Part shown: positions 11,587-22,329 of the stretch, piece by piece
How positions within the stretch are numbered: position 1 is the stretch's first letter
How the letters are laid out: every line of letters begins with the position of its first letter
From: Tetraselmis striata
Lineage: Eukaryota; Chlorophyta; Chlorodendrophyceae; Chlorodendrales; Chlorodendraceae
NCBI GenBank assembly: GCA_006384855.1
Contig: VCJN01001685.1
Coordinates: 1 to 64,000, forward strand
Reading direction: 5' to 3'
DNA: 64,000 nt
The notes under the pieces: model-generated
The model's database searches: none
Seen by the model: only the letters and a program-made list of their open reading frames with translations
What the model was told of the DNA's origin: nothing
Position numbers and translations under genes: made by a program

Positions 11587-12050
11587 CTTCGCGTGCAGAG
11601 GGCGGTGCGGGGCCAGTCTGGCGAGGGGCTGAGCTTGACCCGACGCCACTCGGTGTCGGCAGCCGCTAACGTACCTCGCTTGGCAACTGGGTTTGCACGC
11701 GTGTATGGCAGAAGTCGCAAGTCGTTAATATCGTGATCGACGCGGTGCCAAATAAAAGACAGTTCACACTTGCTTTATGCACAAAAGGGGGGGGGGGGGG
11801 GGGGGGGGGGGGGGGTGCTGGCGGATATGAACGCGGTAGCTAAAAGAATGGCTTTCTCTGATCGAGTCTACGCGGGTAGAAATATATTCTCGGCCAGTGA
11901 AGTTTGTAGCAACGAACACAGCTCGATAGCGCGGAGAGGCAGTGTGTGAGCAGAGGGAGGGGGAGAGGGGCGTACGCATGCAGAGGGCGGTGCGGGGCCA
12001 GTCTGGCGAAGAGCTGAGCATGATCCGACGCCACTCGTTCTTGCTGCAGC
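11340..12050. repeat. Degenerate direct repeats with long G tracts
   Basis: Two segments starting near 11357 and 11651 share the order CGGTGTCGGCAGCCGCTAA, then ACTGGGTTTGCACGCGTGTAT, then TATCGT..TCG.CGCGGTG, each followed within about 60 bases by a G tract (from about 11508 and about 11788). A block beginning GCAGAGGGCGGTGCGGGGCC at about 11596 recurs at about 11980. These are degenerate copies of one unit arranged head to tail, with unit spacing of about 295 and 385 bases. No protein is implied. Confidence 0.65.
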
Positions 12051-14399
12051 CCTCCGGGGGCTCAACGTGTAATTCGCCGTCCCGCCAGCCACTCCAGCGG
12101 CGCTCCGCCCAGAAAGGCAGTGCCTGCTTTCTGGCTCTCAGTCCAAGCCGCTGTCACCACCGGAGCCGTGCTATTCGAAGCGTTATCGCGCCGCCCCATC
12201 TCTGCAGACATTATATTGCTGGGCACGCCACCCTCGCTATTGCTGTGTATTCCTGACTGCTGCAGTGGTCACCGCGCAACAGGCCGCGTCTTCAGTATGA
12301 TATCGTCTGTGTTTGTGTATTCAGCGTGCCGGAATAGGAGTACGGAACACTAGCGCTAGCTACGCCTAGGCGGATTGCCCATAGCCGCCAGACATATTAT
12401 GAATGCTGACGCGCTCCGTCACACGTGCGGGCTGTAGTGGGACGGGGGTGGCGAGGGTTGGAGGGCGAGGGCGGATAGTTGACTCATAGTTACAGGGAGA
12501 GCGTCCAGAGAATGCACGGGAAGTTGCTAGGGCGGATAGCTGCTGAAAATTGCTGGATGCCGTATACTCCGCGTTATCCGCGTGAGATATTTGCATGGCC
12601 GACGTCCCGGGGCGAACTTTTATTAGCATGCCGGTGGGCGGGAAATCAGAGGGAACTTCCACGAATCCTGTATGGCTTACCATCACGCGACTTGCCTGGC
12701 GCGGTAGTGTTAATAAGTACGGCCCTCAGTGAAGTACGGCCCTCAGCAATGTGCGCGTCGTCTCCCAGGACGGCGGATACTTTTTAATGGTACGAAGCGC
12801 GTACTATCGGAGGGGGGTACAGTGCGCGACGGGTTGCAGTGGCGGCGATACTACAGGCGCCAATAGTAATATGAACGAGTGGGTCTTAATCCGTGCTGCG
12901 CAGGCATAAGTCGCCAATAAAATCGATTGCTGCCCCTGTCGGCACATAAGGCGTGTAAAGCATGTAGGCAAAACCCCGTTTAGAATACAATAAATGATGC
13001 TAGCGAGAAGGTGGCAGAAAGCTTTTAAGGCGGTGTGCCTGGAGCCGTGTTTTGCCACCCTCATTCTACCCTGTAGCGTTTTCACCCCTGTGCCCGCCGA
13101 CCAAGCCGGCACTACTGTGACACAGTACGTACACAGCAACTGTCGTGCTATGTAGCGCCGCCCCGGTGTGCTATGTACGCCGCCCCCCACACGCACTGGT
13201 ACCAGACGTCTCGAGACCAGTGGTCTCCGGGAATAAGGATTAGCACTATCCTCGAACTAAATATAGCAAATCTCGCACAATATAATAAGCCCATTCAGTG
13301 AAATAACCGCCAGCCTATATTAGAATCGCTATGTGCACATAGCTACCTGCACACTGGTACGTTTACCGTTACAAACTTCGTGATGTCGTCCGATCTTGTA
13401 CGGGCAGTCGGTTTTTATCATCGACGGCCCGTATCGCGTTTGCTGTCTGCACATTTCATGTGTGCATATAGCGCAGCTATGTGCACAAGTCATGTGCGAA
13501 TGCTCGGATGGCTGCTCGGATAGTACCTGCTCGGATAGTACATCCCTTTGTCTGCTCGGTTGAGCAGTCGTCTCGTACGCGAGAGGTCCGGGTATATATC
13601 GATTCCGGGCCGCTGTTTTTTCGGCAATATCGTCCCGGCGTGTCATGGGTGTACCCGGTTGATGCATTAGCCCTTCGGGGTTCGAATGAGGCAATAATGG
13701 TCTACAGGCGATCCCAAACCTACAACCGCAATTGGCGCAAGAGGTCAGTTGTTGGGGCAGCTTTGGCCGATATCGATCCCGGGGCGTCCTTTACTACTTT
13801 ACTTTTAGTAGCTGCACAACGATCTGAGCACGCGAAATGTGCACATAGCTGTCTGCACACCGTATATTTCCTATATGCACACAGTACGTGCGTACGGGTC
13901 AAACGGACATCCCACATCACCCGGATGAAACCGCTACGCCATCGGACGGCAATCGAGCGGCGCCGGCAAGGTCCGGATGGGCGCGGCGCCAGCTACCGGT
14001 ACTTGTACGAGTTAGTACTAAGTAGCCTCTACTCCGGAGTACATGTAGCAGACAAGGATGCATGGGCGCGGCCGGCTACTGCCACGCGACAAAACATCCT
14101 TACCACCATCAACTCGTTGCGTGCGGGCCTTGTTTCCGACACGGCCGTAGACTCGGGCGCCTCGGCCCCATGCTGCGCGGAGAGAGCGGCGTCGCGCAGC
14201 TTGTACACGCTCGCGCACATCTTCGTGTCGGCCGAGTCACTCTCACAATCACCGATAGTGACTTCTGCGCCTTGCGATTGGTTGCGGGCACAACCATCGC
14301 ACGCACGCACTTGCGTCTGCGCTAGACGGATCATGCCCGTGCGCTTGCTTTGGGTCTCAGACTGTACGTTGCTAGCAGGACTCGGTCACAGGGTGACGT
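12051..14399. other. Spacer with short local repeats, no gene seen
   Basis: No convincing gene. Local duplications include tandem copies of AGTACGGCCCTCAG (about 12717-12747), CTGCTCGGATAGTAC (about 13511-13540) and copies of a TGTGCACATAGCT word followed by CTGCACAC (about 13331 and 13839). The 361-codon open frame on the plus strand (13481-14566) has an atypical start and overlaps the recombinase end of the fossil on the other strand; I do not regard it as a gene. Confidence 0.45.
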
Positions 14400-17300
14400 C
14401 GGTGAACATGGATTGGCGACTACGGGTACCAATAGCGACTTTTCAAACGCAACGAGGCGCGGACCGGGGTGGAGGCGTTCGGAATATCCCGTACATGCTC
14501 TTGCCACGGCCGGTAGCGACACCCTCAAGAAGCCGCAGTGGCCGCGCCTTTGCGGAGAGAGTGTGACGTCCACACATACAAACCCGGGAGGCGGGTGCTC
14601 CTCCAACACATGTGCCACTAGCTGCAATCAGTCTGTAACGGTGGCCGGTGTCCACGATGCCGCCGGCTCGTCGTGGGTCACTGCCCACCGGGCTGCTGGC
14701 AGTCCGCGCTGACCGTTGTAAACTACGCGTGCGGCACCAAAATAGAGCAGCAGGGCCGCAATCCGGGGCTGCGCGCGCGCCGGAATCTGGCACTGTAACC
14801 TACGGTCATGGTGCTGCCCGCGTCTGCCTTTTCGATCGGTCCCGATGGTACAATAGGATTGTACCATCTGCCATAACCGTCAAATCGCCTTGCCACGCGC
14901 GTAGAACACATACATGGCACCGAGTGCCATCGTCGCGGCGCGGAACGAGTGGATACGAGGAAGCTGGCCGCAGGTCCATGTGGGCCCCAACTCCTCACGC
15001 AGGGTCTCCGCCAGCCGCAATGTCCGTGTGATCAACCGGGCGGGCACGTCGGTGCGGACCCCAAGCGGGTATGGCTCAACCTGCGATGCCGCGAGGCCCT
15101 TTCTCACCTTGCTAATGAGTTCGCCTTGCGCCACCGGCTCCGCGCCGTGGTCGCGGTAGAAACCGTTGATCGCGGAAAGATAAGGCTGCAGACTAGCTGT
15201 CTTGACAGTCCCCCGCAAACCCTGCCACGCGATGTAGCGCGCGATGGTTGCCGCCGTGGCACCCAGGGGCGGCACACCCTGCTGCTCAGCGTACAACTGC
15301 AGAAATGGGCGGATGGCACTGCCGTACGTATTGGCGGTAGTCTCCGCCCACGCCGACGCGTACAAATGAAGCGCCGAGTTGGTCGTTGCCTAGTATTGAA
15401 CGCATGTACGGACGCGTAGTAGCTGCCCACGGGTTCGTGCCGCTCGTCTGGATGTCCAACAGATATTTTGCCTGCGGCACGCGCGGCGCGCGCGCATGGC
15501 CTGACGACAGGCGTAGCATTTCGTACGGGGAACAGCGCCAAGGTTGCGCTCACTGATCCGCGGCGCAGGTGCAGCCACGACGGAATGGCACACGGAAGAC
15601 ACTCACTGCCTAGCGCGGCGCTCCGGGCATATCGCGCCATGCCCTCCGCTCCGGCCGGAAAAGATCGCGGCGACGGAGTACCACGCGCTCCGCCACCGCC
15701 ATCACAGTATGTGCCTGGTGCCACACCTTGTCCTCCCAGCGAGGGGCCACGACGGTAGCGGCCGCGCCGCTCTGGCGCAGCTTCTGCACCAGGTCCGGCA
15801 GAAGCGGCCAAGGGGGGTTGCAATAGTTGTTCTCGCGACGCCACTCCGCATCGGACAGGTGCAAGGAGTCCACCGCCTCGCAGCCGGGGTCCAACCACGC
15901 AGCGTTGTAGCGTGGTAGCATCGCGTTCAGGGTTGATGCGAACCGATCGACGGAGTGCGCACCCGACATTGCCTCCAGCTCTGCGAATAGGCCGGGGTCC
16001 AATTGCCAGTCGTCGCTGTCGAGGTGTCGGCTCAGTCGATCCGCCCAGACGTTCGCGGCGGACCGGATGTAGCGGGCTCTGATGTGTACGCCGTTGCAGG
16101 TACCATAGCTTGCGTAGTTCCGCCATCATCTCCGGAGAACGGGAGGTGAGGCCAGCAAGGACGCTGCACACCGCCTAGCTAGTTGTCCTCGTGCAGCAAC
16201 ACGCGACGACCGGCGAGGTGCGGCAGGAAAGACTCCACTGCCAGCCGGACGGCCTTCAGTTCTTTCCAGGTGATGTGCTGGCGCTCGTCGGTTGCTCCCA
16301 AGAACCTCCGCGCCTCCAGCCTGCCATTAAGCACCGCTCCCCAACCGTAGCCGGAGCTATCGCAGTGCATGTAGGCCGTCTCCACATGGCGGTGGATAGG
16401 GCGGCTGTTGGCCTGAGTCGGCACGGGGGTCCACCACGGCAGGTCGCCTCGTAGCTGGTGTGTCATGCGCACTCGGCCGCCCCACTTGGAGCCCACCAAG
16501 TCGTGGAGCTCCCGCAGGTAGAAGCGCGCGGCCGGGATTGCCAAGTAAAGGTATTGAGCCCGCCCAGCGCGCGAGTGCAATCATTTGCTTGGCTTGGCGC
16601 GCGAGCCGTTGCAGTTTGTCCGCCGGGGCATAGAAATGTCCCGTGGCTGTGTCGATGTCCACCCCCAGGTGTTGGCCGTACTGGACCGGCTCGCACAGCG
16701 CAGGTTGCGGGGTTGCGCAGCAGGCCCAGGTTGTCCAGCAAGTCGGCGACGCGCTGGCGGAGCTCCAGCGTCTCCGGCTCCGACGATGAGGCGAACATCA
16801 AGAAATCGTCGACGTATGGGAAGATGCGCGCTCCTCTCCACCGCCCGCGGCGCAGCCAGCGGCGCGACCGCGGGACGTTGCCAGGCGCAGCGGGGGTAGT
16901 CGGAGAGCGTAGGTGCTTGACGAACGTCATCATGAACGTCGTGAAGTAGTAAGGGCTGAGCGACCAGCCCATGGGAAGGCCGCACAACCGGTAGAGGGTC
17001 CCGCGGATGTTGACCGTGAAGTAGTCGCGGTCGGAGGGCGCGATACCCAGGGCATAGACGCCGTCTTGCAGGTCGAACGAAAACACGTAGTCCCTTTTCG
17101 CGGTCAGGTGTCGGACGCCCATGAGTTTGAGTCTCCATCCGTAGTCGCTTGCGTGCGCAGAAGGTGTTGAGTACGCGGAGGTCGATGATGAAACGCCATT
17201 GGTTGTCGCCGGGCTTCGGAACGAAGAACGCCCGGGACACCCACCATGCGCACGACGACTTCTCCCACGCGCCGGCCGTCGTAAAGCGTCTTGGTTCGGC

Positions 17301-18430
17301 GGTGAGGAACTTGAGTTGGGCAGGGGTTGCGTCGTTGCACCAGACGCCTTGGTTGAACCTTGGGGGTGGCCGGTTGTAGCGGAAAGGCACGCGTACGCCA
17401 TCCCGTATCTAGCTCGTCACTTGCGCGCTCGTGCCGATGTCTTGCCAGTACCGCCAACTCCGCCTTACGCGGTGACGCATATAGTCAGAGTTGGGCGGGG
17501 CATCAGTTGTCGGCGCGGCGCGCCACACCGTCTTTCGCGTGTCTTGTCGCCGGTCTTGCCGCAGTTCTTGTCGCGGTTCTTGGCGTCCGCCTCGCGGCGT
17601 TGTTGCTCCCGCCTCTTGCGCGCCGCCTTGTCCTTTTCCTTCCGCGCCTTTGTCGCGGTCGGTGTCGCGCTCCGCTGCCTGCCTCTTGAAGGTCGTTGAT
17701 GCATGTGCCTCTGCCGCAGCCGCGAGGCCGACCCCGAGGCGCTTGTCCTCGAGCGCTGCCAGGAGACCGTCGACGACGTTGGCGGAGCGCTCATGCTCGG
17801 CGGTGTATAAGTCTCAGGAGTAGATGAGTCGCTCGGCGACTTGCTCCTCGGGGGTGAGGGCCTTCTTGGCCTTGAAGCATCGAAGGTAGGTAAGCCTGGC
17901 CTCATCCGCGTCGCCCACTGCTTCAAGCCTGCGATGCGCGGCGTCAAGTAGGTCGAGGGCGTCGACGCGGTCTTGGGTGGGGGTATCGGGCGCGCGAAGC
18001 GTAGCCAGGGCTGTGTTAGCCGCCGCGTTAGCGGCGGCGCGGTAGACGCCATAGCACAGCAGGTGGCGGTACTCGTCGCGCGACGCAGTCTTGTTGGCCT
18101 CAGTGAGGTAGCGGTCGACCCCCGTCGCAGCGGTTGTCCGGGAGTCGTGCTCCGGCTCCTTGCCACCCTCGCCGACTTCGTCGCCGCCTGAGGGAATGTC
18201 GCGCTACTCTTTGTGCTTGTTGTTGCCATGCTCGTCCAAGCGGGTCGATAAAGCGTCCACCTTCAACGCCAGCGCTTGCAGTAACGCAAGCGTTGTCGTG
18301 TTCCCGTGTCGTCTCTGTCGGCTCCGTGGGCGTTTCGGCCAAACTGTCGGCTAGCGTTGCCTTCGTAGGGTCTGCCGCCTTCTTGCCGCCTGCCATCGTA
18401 GCGTGCGCAAGTGTCGTGGTGGAAGACTAG
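14400..18430 (-). mobile_element. DIRS-like tyrosine-recombinase retroelement fossil
   Basis: A minus-strand YR retroelement. Parts in element order: a gag-like region rich in Lys, Ala and Thr (about 18396-17465); reverse transcriptase (about 17401-16580) with the YVDDF catalytic block and GLPMGWSLSPYYFT; RNase H (about 16580-16179) with a MHCDSSGYGWGAVL core and TWKELKAV; and the DIRS-typical segment downstream of RNase H (about 16002-15610) with DRFASTLNAMLPRYN and ENNYCNPPW. A tyrosine recombinase follows (about 15365-14440), starting with an SAM-like core-binding region and ending near a TSHSLRKGAA catalytic block. The order RT-RNase H-YR without integrase places it with DIRS/PAT/Kangaroo/TOC elements. 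It is broken, with several breaks, but nearly full in parts. The inverted or split terminal repeats are not resolved. Age looks moderate, because long stretches remain open. Confidence 0.85.
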
Positions 18431-18940
18431 TCGTCGAGACCGTCCACTCGTAGAGATATTCACACCTTGCACACCTACGACAGGTGCGACGCCGTTGCGC
18501 TAGCTTGTCAGCTGGCGCAAAGGCAGAAGGTGGCTTGGACCCTCCTCGTGGTGCGGGTGCGTCATGTAGCAAGGCTGTCGCATGCTGTCGCTAGCGCTGC
18601 TGGACATCGGGAAGTCCAAGCGGTACGCGTACTACGAGTACATGTAATGGTAGCTAGCATTCGTTCAAACTAGTAAGAGTCTTAACGTTACCAGTACCGG
18701 TGACAGAATAGCCCGGTGTAATCAAACCTCTATATTACCAATATGACCAGAAAAGGAAAAAATAAAAATAATGATAAATAAATACAAAGAAAATAACAAA
18801 AGTAAAATAGATAAGCTAAAGTTTATAGTCGACAATTTGCCCTTCCTAAGAGAACTCACAGATACATATTATATGTATTGCGAATCGATAACGAATTCAT
18901 CAATGATAGCTGGGCTTTTTGCAATTTGGGGTACTTTTGG
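18431..18940. other. Spacer with an A/T-rich patch
   Basis: About 18730-18930 is markedly A/T-rich, with runs of A in AAATAAAA-like words, against the GC-rich fossil to its left. It abuts the left inverted repeat of the MULE and includes an imperfect duplicate of part of it (GCAATTTGGGGTACTTTT near 18921). No gene is seen. Confidence 0.5.
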
Positions 18941-18998
18941 GGTGGCAATTTGCAAAATTGGGGTACTTTTCCATAAATGCATTTATGACCGGGATTTT
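18941..18998 (+). repeat. Left terminal inverted repeat of the MULE
   Basis: Reads GGTGGCAATTTGCAAAATTG at its outer end and runs through GCATTTATGACCGGGATT. Its reverse complement is at 21788-21844 with about three differences, one of them a single-base indel. Confidence 0.85.
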
Positions 18999-19433
18999 CC
19001 GTCCTCGTGTGAAATATCTGCATTCGGCCACTTAACACGAGAATGTCCGACCATTTCCAAAATCTAGGTCACATTCTGCACATATGCACAATGAGATAAA
19101 CAACCGCAAATGATTCTAATTCGCAATACAAATTCATATCTTACATCACACTACGTGACTACTACTACGGGTCTACTCCTCAAGCGATGTTGTCTGTGGC
19201 CGTAGTCCACAGCCGGCGCCATCGCGCCGGCGTGTGTGGCTGCTTGGTCTCATCGCGGTTTAGCCTTTCCGCACGTCTGCGTGTCGTGACCGCGTGGCAC
19301 ATTTCTCGTTCGCCTGTCAAACCTGCTATCTAGCAGGGGCATATTTTAGCAAGTAGCGAGGGGGTAACGAGCATGTGGGACTTCGACGACGAGGGGTTCA
19401 ACCCCACTCAAACGCAACGAGTATACGCAACGC

Positions 19434-21755
19434 CATGAAGCCCACGCCGGGACAATGGCCAACAGCGGCACCCAACCCATGTCGTCGCACACGGTCAAAG
19501 TGCGGAGGGCGACGACGGCCATGAGAACATACCTAAGATCTTTCACATAGACACTACCTTCGATAGCCCACAAGACGCGGATGCAGCCGTGATGGAATAT
19601 CAACAATCGGTTGGCAAGCAAATGAAACAAGTGCAAGCGGTGAAGGGCATCAAGCTGGTGAAGTGGCGCTGCGTGACTGCGCTTAAACTCGTCGACAAGA
19701 AGCAAGTAGTGCTACACGGACCGGGAGTGTGCCCTGCATACGTAAATCGCTACAAGCGCGAGAAGCCCGGGTCGACCACATGGCGCTTGTCATCCAAATC
19801 ATGGGCACATGTGAGCTGTGTTGGGCACGCTACTGCCATTGCCGCCCCGGTCGCCAGCCTCGTCACTACTAGGAATGCGCTAGGGGCTTCCAAGAAACAA
19901 GGCCAAGCGCTCCCTATGCAACAACTTGTTGGGTCCAACTATCACCTGGCTGCAAGCACTTACAAGATCTACCGCGCCCGTAAGCAGCTCACACAGCAGG
20001 ATACCCGTGAATCTGTGGAAAGCTTTAAGAAGCTGCTGCATGGGTGGAGGAGTACATGCGACTCAACCCTGGATCATTGGCCAAGCTGAGAACCTACAAA
20101 GACAAGGACGGTAATGAGCGGTTCCACTCAGTATTCATTTTGTGCCACACTACCCAAGTGGCAGTCGCTACACACTGTTGCGTCAAGATCGCCAGGATGG
20201 ACGGCGCGTCATCTAAGCACAGCAACATGAGCCACCCAGTGCTGGTTGTGGAGGGGCGTAATGGTGCGCATGAGAATGTGCGGCTTGCTACAGCCTTGGT
20301 GCCGATCGAAAATGAAGATAACTACGTTTGGCTGTTGAAGTGCTGTGTTGAGGGGGGGGGGGGTAGAGCCATTCCTTATGTGAACGTGAGGTGGCGTTCA
20401 CTGACCGTGACAAAGGTCTTGTTCCAGCCACGCGCAAGATGCTCCCTCATGCCTATAGGATGCATTGCACCAGACACATCATCGGTAACATGGCAACCAA
20501 CAAGGACATCCTAGGCACACAATTCGGTGGCCCAAGCACAGCCTTGTGTGGGCTGCCCATGGCGAGCTCACTCGCTCAGTCCATGACGTAGCTATGGATG
20601 CGCTTGCAGCCAAGCACGCCAAAGCTGCTGAGTACCTGCGCCAGATCTCACCCGCTGAGTGGACTGCATATGCAGCCCTTGAGAACGGCAAGGCAACCCA
20701 TGGCTGGCGGACCTCCAACGTTGTCGAGTCAGAGAATTCACGCATGGCAGAAATCCGCGCGCTGTCCCCACTGGCCTTTTGCAATATGCAGTGACAATGT
20801 TTTGGCAGGATGAGGTTCAGCAACGGCTTATTCAAGCCCACGCATGGGAGAAGGAGGGACGCATCTTGACCAAACCAGAGGAAAAGAGGTACTCGGACAT
20901 TCTCGTGTTAGGCTGGTGAATTTGGACGACAAGACGTGTTCATGCGGACATCCAATGACATTCAAGGGACCATGTGTTCACATGGCATCAGCTGCCAAAG
21001 AGGTGCAGAGCTCATCTTTCTCCTTTCCTGCAGTCGCCTCTGCCGCTTAGGTTGTTGCTGTTGTTGCACCATGCTGCAGGCTTATCCTTGTTGCTGCCGT
21101 ATCGCCCATACTGCAACATAAACATGATAGCAATTAGGTGCTGCTTTTTTGCCATTGCTAGTTGCTTTTGGCCACTGCAACAGCGCAAGCCAGCAACCCT
21201 AACTTTGGGCTTTACGGACGCACTCAGGCGGGGTTACTTACGGCGGCGGAGCAAGCAGTGCACTAGTTCAACACCATGCGGTTTCGACGACGTGGTTAAA
21301 GTATCGAGCTACAAGGCTGAATACTCATCTGGTGGCAAGGTTTACGCCCCGGATGTGGAGAAGTTGCCCTAAGTCCTCGAACATGCTCCCAACAGTGGTA
21401 GGCCAAGCGCGGCCGTCCCCAGAAGACGCGCATCCGCTCGGCTAGCGGGCCCGGCGGGGTGCAGCCGAAGAAGGCGCGCCGTTGCGCCAACTGCACGTTG
21501 AGGGGGAAACCTGGCCAAGGTCACTACTCCCGCAACTGCCCGTTCCCCCCATTCATGCCTGGCGTAGACGACCCGGCGTATTCGCGGCGTTGCTTGGTGC
21601 TTCCGATCGAGGTGTCAACGGCGATGTCGCGAGTATCGCGCGGCAGATCGGCGCCGGGCCGGCGTCCATCTGCAGCGCGATCGCGCGCGCCGGGCTCAGG
21701 CCGCAAAATCGGACTGTGCAATGTAATGAAAGCTCACCGTCACTTTCAGTTTTAG
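19434..21755 (+). pseudogene. MULE transposase with SWIM and CCHC fingers, frameshifted
   Basis: Recognisable segments in order are: an N-terminal region from about 19450, containing KIFHIDTTFDSPQDADAAVM at about 19530; a DDE-core segment (about 20044-20350) with MDGASSKHSNMSHPVLVV and ATALVPIENEDNYVWLLKCC; TDRDKGLVPATRKM and C..H around 20395-20480; the conserved late block HGWRTSNVVESENSRMAEIR with PLAFCNM (about 20700-20790); a SWIM finger CSCGHPMTFKGPCVHMA (about 20938-20988); and a basic KRGRPQKTRIRS stretch followed by the knuckle CANC...GHYSRNC (about 21397-21540). The segments lie in different frames. Shifts are needed near 20040, near 20350-20390 (where a run of ten to eleven G occurs), and between about 20480 and 20600, with further decay between the SWIM finger and the knuckle. 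The order matches plant-type MULE transposases. No functional product is expected. Confidence 0.8.
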
Positions 21756-21787
21756 AGGCAGTTGAAATTCGCATGGTCAATTTGCCC

Positions 21788-21844
21788 AGAATCCCGGTCA
21801 TAAATGCATTATGGAGAAGTACCCCAATTTTGCAAATTGCCACC
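21788..21844 (-). repeat. Right terminal inverted repeat of the MULE
   Basis: Reverse complement of 18941-18998 with about three differences. It marks the right end of the element; host-like sequence resumes at TTAATTTGTAAATAAT. Confidence 0.85.
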
Positions 21845-21901
21845 TTAATTTGTAAATAATCCATGATAGTTTGTGGTGTACCAATGCCCATGTGTATGTC
21901 C

Positions 21902-22215
21902 ACTACTAGTAGTTGGGGTTTCCTTCCCCTCGTCTACTTGGCATGCGCGGTACGGGCACACATCTTACGGTGCTATTATGTCCGGTGCTAGTATGACGTA
22001 CCGCCCGAGGAGCTGCATTGACCCCGCCCGCAGCACCTCGATGAGCGGCATCGACATCGTACTCGTGTACGACAGCATCCGCGTGCGGTTCCCGATGCGG
22101 CCATCCCGTTTAGCGCTGCTCCCGCATGTTGCTTCGTTGCGTGCTTAAAAGCACTGGGGGGGCTTGTATGTCCCCACCTTCCTTTGTCTCGGCGAACCCA
22201 CAATGGGGTAGGAGA
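21902..22215 (+). repeat. Left copy of a long dispersed repeat
   Basis: Begins near CTAGTAGTTGGGGTTTCC and ends near AACCCACAATGGGG. It matches 25002-25530 in the same orientation, but lacks an internal segment of roughly 240 bases present there. On the minus strand both copies encode a variant of a VDAAHR.AAG peptide. The two copies bracket the minisatellite block. Confidence 0.75.
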
Positions 22216-22329
22216 GCGCGACATCAAGCGTAGGGAGCGCCCTAGAGCAAGCAACACCGCCGTGGTTGACAGAGCTCGTGTCTTCGTGACATGCAAGGTC
22301 TATGGTATTACAAGCCACTCAGAAGTGAC

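Larger units (their letters stand above)
18941..21844 (+). mobile_element. Mutator-like (MULE) DNA transposon, decayed
   Basis: A 2.9-kb element bounded by inverted repeats of about 58 bases (18941-18998 and 21788-21844) that differ at about three positions; both begin GGTGGCAATTTGCAAAATTG when read inward. The interior encodes a MULE transposase on the plus strand, ending with a SWIM zinc finger and a separate CCHC-type knuckle. I could not fix a target-site duplication: the flanks GTACTTTTGG and TTAATTTGT do not match. The coding part is interrupted by frameshifts, so this copy is non-autonomous. Confidence 0.8.

Noticed and set aside
13640-13700. tRNA-like GGGGTTCGAATGAGGC word
   Set aside because: No acceptor, D or anticodon arms can be formed around it.
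13481-14566. 361-codon plus-strand open frame
   Set aside because: Starts at GTG, has no family match, and its right part is antisense to the recombinase end of the YR fossil.
15104-16171. 355-codon minus-strand open frame
   Set aside because: A different frame over the YR fossil; its composition is Arg/Pro/Ala-rich and the recognisable domains lie in other frames.
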